Made by a program: the position numbers and the translations under genes | Shown here: one piece after another, positions 54,601-61,055 of the stretch | How the letters are laid out: every line of letters starts with the position of its first letter | How positions within the stretch are numbered: position 1 is the first letter of the stretch | Assembly (NCBI GenBank): GCA_963819475.1 | Contig: CAWFWE010000001.1 | Location: 62,001 to 126,000, forward strand | Source: DASUAS01 sp963819475 | Lineage (GTDB): Bacteria; Actinomycetota; Acidimicrobiia; IMCC26256; DASPTH01 | Reading direction: 5' to 3' | DNA: 64,000 nucleotides | Notes under the pieces: model-generated | The model's input: the letters and a program-made list of their open reading frames with translations, nothing else | The model's database searches: none | Told to the model about the DNA's origin: nothing

Positions 54601-54978
54601 GTGGCACGAAAGCGAACGTGGAGCCTGGTTGATGATTTTGATGGAACGCCCGCTGCAGAAACCGTGACGTTCTCGCTCGACGGCGCCACGTACGAAGTTG
54701 ACCTCTCGGAAGGCAACGCGGCGGAGCTACGCGACACCCTCGCGCCGTGGATTGAGGTTGGCCGTAAGGTCCGCAGGACTCGGCGCACCGCGAACGGCCG
54801 GACGCGTCCAGCTGCCAGCGGTCGAGCGCGTCGCGAGGGTTATGACCGTGCTGCAGTCCGCGAGTGGGCGGCGACGGACGCAGGCAAGAAGGCGCTGCGC
54901 GCGGGGAAATTGAAGCCTCCCGCCGCACGCGGACGGATCAGCACTGACGTCGTGGAGCTGTACAAGACGAGTAGGTAG
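54601..54978 (+). CDS. Lsr2-family nucleoid protein
   Basis: 125 residues, GTG at 54601 with AAAGGAA upstream. The N-terminal oligomerisation domain is typical: SLVDDFDGTPAAETVTFSLDGATYEVDLSEGNAAELRDTLAPWIE. Lsr2 is the actinobacterial H-NS analogue that bridges AT-rich DNA and silences foreign genes. The C-terminal DNA-binding part is unusual. After VREWAATDAG it has a Lys-rich insertion (KKALRAGKLKPPA) before the RGR hook (AARGRISTDVVELYKTS). This is an extra, island-borne copy to judge by its context; it may control the island (inference). Confidence 0.88.
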   Translation: MARKRTWSLVDDFDGTPAAETVTFSLDGATYEVDLSEGNAAELRDTLAPWIEVGRKVRRTRRTANGRTRPAASGRARREGYDRAAVREWAATDAGKKALRAGKLKPPAARGRISTDVVELYKTSR

Positions 54979-55318
54979 TTGATCCGGTCAGCTAGGCGCA
55001 CAAAGCCCGAGTGGTCCGCGGACCACCGGCACGCTGTCGCAACGCTGATGGGGTCGGGTGCTTCATTAAGGACACTGCGCGGTACTACTCCATGGAATGT
55101 GCCGAGTCCCGTGCTCACACCGCGGCCTGACCACGGTCAGCGACCTCGAAATTCCGGGGACGGTTGCATGGGGTCGAGTGCACTCCGACAAATGGGCCGG
55201 GTCGCGGCGCGTGACATGGATCGAGCGTGCGGTGACCGCGACCTGCGATGATGCGTCGAATCCGACTCGGCTCACGCCAAGCCAGCGGCGCGGCGAGAGG
55301 CTGTCACAGGAGAACGGC
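54979..55318. other. 340-base gap after the Lsr2 gene
   Basis: Contains the perfect 16-bp palindrome GTGGTCCGCGGACCAC at 55011-55026 and CTGACCACGGTCAG near 55128. One may end Lsr2 transcription and the other may be an operator for the following gene. No gene is seen. Confidence 0.4.
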
Positions 55319-55810
55319 ATGACTGAACTCGGCTCCGGGAAGCGGGCAAGGATCGGGAACCACGAAGACCGCGAGAAGATCAAGGACCTCTACGCGCAGT
55401 ACGCCGACGCCACGGACAATGATGATGCCGAGTCGTGGGCGGGCACGTTCACGGAAAGCGGCTGGATGTTCTCGCCGTCGCATCCGACGGGCCGCGTGAC
55501 GGGCCGTGATGCCTTACGAGCGATGTGCGCTGGCAACTCGCAGTACCTTGCCGACAATGGCATCCAAAAGCAACGCCACATCACCACAAATCTTCGCATC
55601 AGTATTGATGGTGATCGGGCAAGCGGTACGGCAAACATTCTCTACTACTGGTTGCACAGCGACGGTACTACCGAACTCGTCGGCATCGGTGGCTATCGCG
55701 ACTCCCTCCAGAAGATCAACGGAGACTGGTACTTCGAGAGCCGCGATGGCTACTTCGACAAAGACGCCCCAGAGATGCCTGGTGTCGAATACTCGGCAGC
55801 GCAGGAATAG
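55319..55810 (+). CDS. SnoaL-like (NTF2-fold) protein
   Basis: 163 residues, ATG at 55319 with AGGAGA seven bases upstream. HEDREKIKDLYAQYADATDNDDAESWAGTFTESGWMFSPS is the typical opening of the SnoaL-like cone fold. The hydrophobic pocket strands ITTNLRISIDGDRASGTANILYYW and GIGGYRDSLQKINGDWYFESRDG follow. These proteins are isomerases, hydratases, dehydratases or small-ligand binders. The ligand and partner are not known. Confidence 0.83.
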   Translation: MTELGSGKRARIGNHEDREKIKDLYAQYADATDNDDAESWAGTFTESGWMFSPSHPTGRVTGRDALRAMCAGNSQYLADNGIQKQRHITTNLRISIDGDRASGTANILYYWLHSDGTTELVGIGGYRDSLQKINGDWYFESRDGYFDKDAPEMPGVEYSAAQE

Positions 55811-55991
55811 TTGCTCTCGAAGCCTTACCGTCGTCTCGTACTAGCGGCGGGCGACACCACACGACCAGCACGCCCTGATGTCCCAGAGACTTGAAGCGCC
55901 GCACGACCCCGTCTGCCTCCACGGCTTTCGCTGCTCCCGCGATCAAGGCCGCGGCGGCGATCATGGTTGTGAGGATTCCAACGGTACGCAT
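55716..55991 (-). CDS. Possible small membrane-anchored protein
   Basis: 91 residues starting MRTVGILTTMIAAAALIAGAAK, one membrane helix or signal peptide, then EADGVVRRFKSLGHQGVLV. The first 40 residues recall the tiny DUF6893-type actinobacterial proteins (one helix, then a basic end). The 3' third runs antisense to the SnoaL-like gene, so the true gene is probably shorter or frame-shifted. AAGGG lies at the right distance from the ATG. Confidence 0.35.
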   Translation of the reverse strand: MRTVGILTTMIAAAALIAGAAKAVEADGVVRRFKSLGHQGVLVVWCRPPLVRDDGKASRATIPALPSIRHQASLGRLCRSSHRGSRSTSLR

Positions 55992-56586
55992 GGGTGAACC
56001 CTTCGTTGCGCGTTCGGACGAGGCGCGTTCTCCCCGGACCCGGCCGGGGTGGGTTCCATGCTCTTACTCGCGGTGACCGAACATTGGAGCCGGGTCATAT
56101 GGTCGGAGCGTGGGAAGCCGCAAGGCTCGTCCGCGGTCGCTGGTTCGGCGGGACGCTTCGCATGTCGGTGTCCGCGTCGTTGACACGCTTATCGCGGCGG
56201 CGGTCTCCGCGCTCGTCGGCTGGACACTCAAGCGTGTCTCGGAGCGTCGGAGGTCCGTATCCCAGGGCCGCGTATAAGTCGGACAGGAAACGAGTCCGAA
56301 CCGGCGCGGCGGAACGCACTCGGCACCTGTCTCGCGCAACGCCAACGTCACTCGGTAGTGCGCGAACGTCGCTGCCAAGGCCCGCGCTCGAGTCGGGCGT
56401 GTGAGCATCGGTTGCTTGTGCCAGTCAGGTAGTGGTGCGGCAATCAGCAAATCACGAAACTCACATTTGCTGGTTGCCCGCTCTTGGGCCACAGTCCTGC
56501 CTGGCTGCCCGAGCGCCGGTCACCATGCCGCCCAACAGCGCGGGTCGATGACCGGGGCGCGGCACGGCAGAAGGAGGTCGCTCACC
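55992..56586. other. 595-base gap
   Basis: No frame here has a good start or coding bias, and I see no RNA gene. The right end supplies the strong AAGGAGG ribosome site of the gene at 56587. Confidence 0.4.
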
Positions 56587-56892
56587 ATGGCGACATTCGG
56601 CATCATCCACCGCTTCCAGGGCGGCACACGCGAGCAGTACGAGAACGCTCTGAAGGTCGTTCATCCCGACGACGGCAAGGCCTTGCCTGAGGGCCAGCTG
56701 CTGCATCTCGCGGGGCCAACCGACGATGGCTGGCTGATCGTCGCTGTGCACGACTCGCAAGCCTCGTGGGAGCGCTTCCGGGACAACACGTTGCTGCCCG
56801 GTCTGGCCAGTGTCGAACAAGGCCTACCCGGTCCACCCGAGGAGATGACGTTCGAGGTCCAGACGTTCCATACCCAGCACAGGTCGACGTGA
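56587..56892 (+). CDS. Small dimeric alpha/beta-barrel-like protein
   Basis: 101 residues, ATG at 56587, with AAGGAGG ten bases upstream. FGIIHRFQGGTREQYENALKVVHPDDGKALPEG, then LLHLAGPTDDGWLIVAVHDSQASWERFRDNTLLPGL has the beta-alpha-beta-beta-alpha-beta order of ABM/EthD-like proteins. The conserved W-ERFR helix is typical. It is a single gene in the island just before the ISL3 element; the substrate is unknown. Confidence 0.72.
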   Translation: MATFGIIHRFQGGTREQYENALKVVHPDDGKALPEGQLLHLAGPTDDGWLIVAVHDSQASWERFRDNTLLPGLASVEQGLPGPPEEMTFEVQTFHTQHRST

Positions 56893-56947
56893 CGCGGGAG
56901 GTTCGTCCGCGGCTGCGGGGCGATAGGACATCGACCCCGGCTTATGG

Positions 56948-58370
56948 GGCTCTTCGCGTTGGAGTAGGGAGCGGTAGGTAGGCGAGGTCCACCACTTGGG
57001 GCAGGGGTCCCGTCATCGTTGCGGCTGCTGAAGGCTGCGACGGCGAGGAGACCCCTGCGTGAGCGACGGTATCGGGCTGGCGGAAGCGTTGCTGGGACTG
57101 CCCGGGTTTCGTGTTCTCGAGGTAACGGAGAGCACCGACGAGTTGGTGGTCACCGTCGAGACGGTTGCCGAGTTCGCTGGCTGTGCGCAGTGCGGGATGC
57201 GTGCGGAGGCACACGAACGCAGGCTGGTGGAGATTCGTGATCTCCCGTGCTTCGGGCGCCCGGCGCGGTTGGTGTGGCGCAAGCGGCGGTGGCGTTGCGG
57301 CGAAGCGTTGTGTGACGCGAAGACGTGGACGGAACGCTCCGAGCATGTCGACGCGCAGGCGGTGATCACTCGCCGGGCCGGGATGGGAGCGTGCCGTCAG
57401 GTCGGTGAACACGCCCGGCCGGTCTCGGCCGTCGCGGATGAGTTCGGGGTGTGTTGGTGGACGGTCATGAACGCGGTGATCGAGCACGGTACGCCCCTCG
57501 TCGACGACCCCGAGCGGGTTGGCCCGGTGCGTCAGCTCGGGGTCGACGAGACGTCGTTCTTGCGCGCGAACCGGTGGCACCCGACGAAGTACGCGACTGG
57601 CCTGGTCGATCTGCAAGAACGGATCGTGATCGACATGGTCAAGGGCAACGCGGCAGCTGATCTGCGGCGATGGACCACCAACGCGGATCCGGCATGGCTG
57701 GCCGGCATCGAGGTCGTGGCCACCGATCTCGCCGAGAGCTTCCGGACGGGGCTGTCGCCGCATCTCGATCACGCGACCCGTGTCGCGGACCCGTTTCATG
57801 TGGTGCGCGTCGGGAACCGTTGCCTCGACAAGGTGCGTCGCCGGGTGCAGAACGAGACGCTCGGCCATCGAGGCCGCAAACACGATCCGCTCTATCGCAT
57901 CCGTAAGTTGCTGCTCACCGGCGCGGAACGCCTCGATGAACGCGGCAACGATCGGCTGTTGCTCGGGCTGCGCGTCGGGGATCCCCACGACGAGGTCCTC
58001 GGCGCGTGGCTCGCGAAGGAATCGGTGCGTGACGTGTATCTCACCGACGATCCCGCCGACGCCGCGTTGTTGTTGGACAAGGCGATCACCGGCTGCCAGA
58101 ACGACGACGTCGCCGAGATCCAGTCGCTCGGCCGAACCCTCGCCGCGTGGCGCGCCGAGATCCTTGCCCACCACACGACCGGCGCGTCCAACGGCCCCAC
58201 TGAAGGACTGAACCTCTGCGTGAAGAAGGTGAAACGCTGCGGGCACGGGTTCCGCACCTTCGAGCACTACCGCCTCCGCGTGCTGCTCCACGCTGGCGGC
58301 GTCACCTGGCCCGCACGACCTCGCCCGCCACGCATCAGAACCCGCGCTCCCTACTCAGACGCGTATAGCC
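56948..58370 (+). mobile_element. ISL3-family insertion sequence (1423 bp) with 8-bp target duplication
   Basis: Ends GGCTCTTCGCGTTGGAGTAG and (complement) GGCTATACGCGTCTGAGTAG, followed on both sides by GGAGCG; 22 of 26 bases agree. GCTTATGG stands directly outside both ends (56940-56947 and 58371-58378). The element carries one transposase gene on the plus strand. Confidence 0.92.
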
Positions 58371-58627
58371 GCTTATGGGGTAGCTGGGCCGTCGAGTTCG
58401 TCGCCCCGCTCACGCCAGTCCTCTCGCTTGAGGATCCAGACGCACACCTGTCCCGGAAGCTGATTCGCCAGGTCCTCGGAGCCGTCAGCGAGTACGAGCG
58501 CGGCATGATCGCCCTGCGGTTGCGCTCCGGTCGCCGACTGGAAGGCCGACAACGGCGGCTTCGTGTTCGGCGCGCCCCCATACGCAACCCGAGCCGTCGG
58601 ACGCGAACTCATCGAGGACGACGATGA
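57059..58627 (+). CDS. ISL3-family transposase, frame runs past the element end
   Basis: GTG at 57059. An N-terminal zinc-finger-like part (CAQCGMRAE, WRCGEALC), a helix-turn-helix (VSAVADEFGVCWWTVMNAV), then the DDE core: LGVDETSFLR, VVATDLAESFR and SNGPTEGLNLCVKKVKR. The protein proper should end at about residue 437, at the right terminal repeat. There is no stop in the element, however, and the frame goes on for about 85 codons into resolvase remains. The transposase would thus carry a foreign tail. Confidence 0.9.
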   Translation: MSDGIGLAEALLGLPGFRVLEVTESTDELVVTVETVAEFAGCAQCGMRAEAHERRLVEIRDLPCFGRPARLVWRKRRWRCGEALCDAKTWTERSEHVDAQAVITRRAGMGACRQVGEHARPVSAVADEFGVCWWTVMNAVIEHGTPLVDDPERVGPVRQLGVDETSFLRANRWHPTKYATGLVDLQERIVIDMVKGNAAADLRRWTTNADPAWLAGIEVVATDLAESFRTGLSPHLDHATRVADPFHVVRVGNRCLDKVRRRVQNETLGHRGRKHDPLYRIRKLLLTGAERLDERGNDRLLLGLRVGDPHDEVLGAWLAKESVRDVYLTDDPADAALLLDKAITGCQNDDVAEIQSLGRTLAAWRAEILAHHTTGASNGPTEGLNLCVKKVKRCGHGFRTFEHYRLRVLLHAGGVTWPARPRPPRIRTRAPYSDAYSRLWGSWAVEFVAPLTPVLSLEDPDAHLSRKLIRQVLGAVSEYERGMIALRLRSGRRLEGRQRRLRVRRAPIRNPSRRTRTHRGRR

Positions 58628-58630
58628 ACC
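58381..58630 (+). pseudogene. Serine-recombinase (resolvase) remnant
   Basis: After the ISL3 end the frame reads DPDAHLSRKLIRQVLGAVSEYERGMIALRLRSGRRLEG. It then continues in the next frame as KADNGGFVFGAPPYATRAVG and ELIEDDDEP. Together these are the linker helix E and the end of the catalytic domain of a small serine recombinase. One base too many at CTGGAAGG separates the two pieces. The catalytic serine end and the DNA-binding end are both missing. An earlier integration gene probably stood here. Confidence 0.78.
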
Positions 58631-58745
58631 GCGTTGCTGTACGAGTCGCGCTAGGTCTCGGAGTCGATCTCGGCGCGGAGCTCTAGGCGAGATGCTGGTT
58701 ATCAGGCCTCGGGCGTGAACGCCCGGGTCGGTCTGCTGTTAGGAG

Positions 58746-58994
58746 CTACGGCCCCGCCGACTCTCCAACCTCAAGCGGGAACCGGAAGCCCTCATATTCC
58801 GCTGCATCGTCCGACGCGCCAGAGGTCGTAACGCGATCGAGGTGAACCAGCCGCCCCTGCTCGACTAAACGGTGCAACGACTCGAGGACAGCACCTACAT
58901 CAGATTCCAGCATCAGGCACGCGACATCCTCCGCGAAGAAGCGGTCCGTGTCGCGGAGTTCCTCCGCCGTTCTGTATACGATCTCGTCGTTCAC
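58746..58994 (-). CDS. 82-residue protein, second copy
   Basis: GTG at 58994, the same ribosome site as copy A, and 80 of 82 residues identical to it (Glu for Gln in FFAED, Asp for Glu in GASDD). The same winged-helix-like rhythm is present. The changes are conservative, which suggests that both copies stay under selection or that the duplication is recent. Confidence 0.65.
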   Translation of the reverse strand: MNDEIVYRTAEELRDTDRFFAEDVACLMLESDVGAVLESLHRLVEQGRLVHLDRVTTSGASDDAAEYEGFRFPLEVGESAGP

Positions 58995-59079
58995 GCAAGC
59001 ACCTTCCGCGTTCCCACTTCGGGAACTCGGGACCGGAGCATACGGCCATCCGCCATGGTCGACGGCGCACGGATCCGCG

Positions 59080-59215
59080 CTAACACAGAGCACCGACTCG
59101 ATGACCTGCCGACATGCCCTTCCACGTTTCGAGGGGCACGCGTATGTGCCGTTCTGCGCTAGCTGTCGAGTCGATTCCGTGAACGTTCGGTGCGTCGTTA
59201 TGTGCGCGGACGGGT
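59080..59215 (-). repeat. Recurring cassette block S2
   Basis: Lies 35 bases beyond the stop of the cupin gene and about 90-220 bases upstream of the 82-residue gene. CTAACACAGAGCACCGA at one end and TCGGTGCGTCGTTAT at the other are near-complementary, about 120 bases apart; GTGCCGTTCTGCGCTAGC lies between. The geometry recalls long integron attC sites, without proof. Confidence 0.5.
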
Positions 59216-59249
59216 GCGCGAGATCGGCAGATTTGAGTGTCGCCTTCGT

Positions 59250-59930
59250 TTACGGTTCGAGGTGCCACGCTTGCTTGACGATCCGTTGAGCTTCAGCGTT
59301 GGTTGGATAGTGCCGCTCACGCTCGCAGGCAGCCCGGAGCGCGGTGATTGCGAGGTAACGCGCCTCGTCGTCAGGCTGCTTTCCATAGTCGTTCACGATG
59401 TCTCTCATCGCTTGGAACATCGCCCTGGCCGGTGCCGCGTTCGTAGCGAATGAGACCTCGCGGCCGTCTGGTCCCCAGGCACTGCGTTCCGCGGACAGGA
59501 TGTCGCCCCCATACACGTGCAACCCAGCGGTCCGCCTGCGAAGCGGGTTCTCGACTGAGTGGATGGCAACTGCATCGAGCATCAGGATCTCACCCTCGCC
59601 GAGCGCGCGATGGCCGCACTCCTCGATGCCGGTGGGTGAGCGCTTGTAGAGGCGGTTCTGTTCTAGGCCCGTGTACACGCCGACGACCGCCCACATCCGA
59701 TGTTCATGCGCGGAGCTGTCGATTCCGGGCGGCCATTGAATCCGCTGGACGGTGAGGTCCGTCGACGCGAACAGAGTGTCGGACTCGCCCTTGAACTCCG
59801 CGCCGAGCGTCGCGTCGATCGCAGCAGGCTCGGCGATGGCCGTTGCGACGACCTGCCCCACAGCGGCGACTGCGTCCGCCGCGGCCGCCGCACGTTGACA
59901 CTCTCCGACGAACGTCTCGGGGTCGAACAT
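59250..59930 (-). CDS. Cupin-fold (cysteine-dioxygenase-like) protein
   Basis: 226 residues, ATG with GGGAGGT upstream. The double-stranded beta-helix is centred on DSSAHEHRMWAVVGVYTGLEQNRLYKR and VAIHSVENPLRRRTAGLHVYGGD. The histidines of HEH and AIHS are at the places of iron ligands in cysteine-dioxygenase-type cupins. A thiol or small-acid dioxygenase is likely; the substrate is open. It follows the methyltransferase gene by 65 bases in the same direction, so one pathway is plausible. Confidence 0.8.
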   Translation of the reverse strand: MFDPETFVGECQRAAAAADAVAAVGQVVATAIAEPAAIDATLGAEFKGESDTLFASTDLTVQRIQWPPGIDSSAHEHRMWAVVGVYTGLEQNRLYKRSPTGIEECGHRALGEGEILMLDAVAIHSVENPLRRRTAGLHVYGGDILSAERSAWGPDGREVSFATNAAPARAMFQAMRDIVNDYGKQPDDEARYLAITALRAACERERHYPTNAEAQRIVKQAWHLEP

Positions 59931-59995
59931 GAGGACACCTCCCTAGCCTCGATCGCCGCACGCGGAATGCCCGGTCTGCGAGTGCAGTGCGGCGG

Positions 59996-60850
59996 TCATG
60001 GCGCGCGTCCAGGTCGTACGGCGACGGTGAGATCGACTGACTTGACGAGTTCGTAACCATCTCGGGCTTGGTGGTCCTCGAGTCGGCGCGCGCAGGCATT
60101 CTCGAAGTGTTGGAGGTCCCGGGGTCCGAGTCGGTTGATGATTGTGCCGGGGCCCTGCGTCCGTAGCCACGCCATGTACGCAGCGACGTCGACGAACACG
60201 AATCGACGTTGGCGTGTGATCGTCGCGATGGCTTCAAAGTCGGCGTCCGTCAGCGCTTGTGCGAGGTCGGGGGCGGTCAGCATCCGCATCCTCCCCCTCT
60301 GCCGGCCCTCTACGACACCCGTCTCTTCGAGGACCTCCGGGATCCACGGATAATCAAGTGCGCCGTCGGTAAAGGTGGACGCGGCGAAACGACCGCCGTG
60401 CCGCAAGGCGCCCCGAAACCGAGCCAGTACCTCGACGAGATGAGCAAAGTGATGGATCCCGAAGCCGCACGTAACCGCGTCGAAGGCCCCGTCAGCAAAG
60501 TCGACGCGTTCGGCGTCGTCAACGCGGACCTCGGCATTGCTGACGCGGTCACGCTGCAACTCCTGAGCGAGCAACGCCACCATCTCGGGAGATAAGTCGA
60601 TGCCCAACACATGACCGGCTTCGCCGACTGCCTCCGACGCCGGTCGAAGACACGCACCCCGTCCGCACGCGATATCGAGAACATGATCGCCTCGCTCGAC
60701 ACCCGCGGCCGCGACGAGATCGCGACCAAAGACATCGAAGAAATCCAACGTAGAGCCGTACGTCGAGGCGATCTCGTCGTACAAGCGAACCAGACCAGCC
60801 TTCGCTGCCGATGCCGCAGCGTCCTCGGGGTCGGGGACAGCGGACTTCAT
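59996..60850 (-). CDS. Class I SAM-dependent methyltransferase (UbiE/MenG-like)
   Basis: 284 residues, ATG at 60850. The N-terminal YDEIASTYGSTLDFF is followed by the SAM motif DHVLDIACGRGACL (57-65 core), VLGIDLSPEMVALLA and the FDAVTCGFGIHHFAHLVEVLARF motif of the UbiE-like group. The C-terminus turns to an acceptor-binding part (ALTDADFEAIATI). The substrate is unknown. It is probably co-transcribed with the cupin gene. Confidence 0.87.
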   Translation of the reverse strand: MKSAVPDPEDAAASAAKAGLVRLYDEIASTYGSTLDFFDVFGRDLVAAAGVERGDHVLDIACGRGACLRPASEAVGEAGHVLGIDLSPEMVALLAQELQRDRVSNAEVRVDDAERVDFADGAFDAVTCGFGIHHFAHLVEVLARFRGALRHGGRFAASTFTDGALDYPWIPEVLEETGVVEGRQRGRMRMLTAPDLAQALTDADFEAIATITRQRRFVFVDVAAYMAWLRTQGPGTIINRLGPRDLQHFENACARRLEDHQARDGYELVKSVDLTVAVRPGRAP

Positions 60851-60940
60851 GCCCGCGTAATGCCCTGATAGAGGCGCTCGGCGCTCGTCCCGCCACGGCT
60901 CACAGCGCACAGATCGGCGACACGCGTTAGCGTCGGCTCG

Positions 60941-61010
60941 CGTGCGCGTGATGTGCCGTTCGGGGCGGCTTGCGATGACGCTTCTAGGAACATTCGGTAC
61001 GCGCGTTCTG
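60941..61010 (-). repeat. Recurring cassette block S4
   Basis: Between the methyltransferase start and the stop of the cyclase gene (46 bases beyond that stop). It shares TGCCGTTCGGGGCGG with block S1 and has GAACATTCGGTACG where the others have AACGTTCGGTGCG. Confidence 0.45.
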
Positions 61011-61055
61011 CGCCGCCTTGTCGATGAGTGGGCTGCCCACACTGGACTGACATGG

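Larger units (their letters stand above)
58684..59225 (-). repeat. Duplicated block, copy B (partner at 43709-44260)
   Basis: Same order as copy A: TAGGCGAGAT edge, 82-residue gene, upstream block, GTGCGCGAGATC edge. Beside the gene stop it has a strong hairpin absent from copy A (CGGGCGT-GA-ACGCCCG, about 58712-58727), which may serve as terminator. Copy B is a little shorter because of small deletions. Confidence 0.85.
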
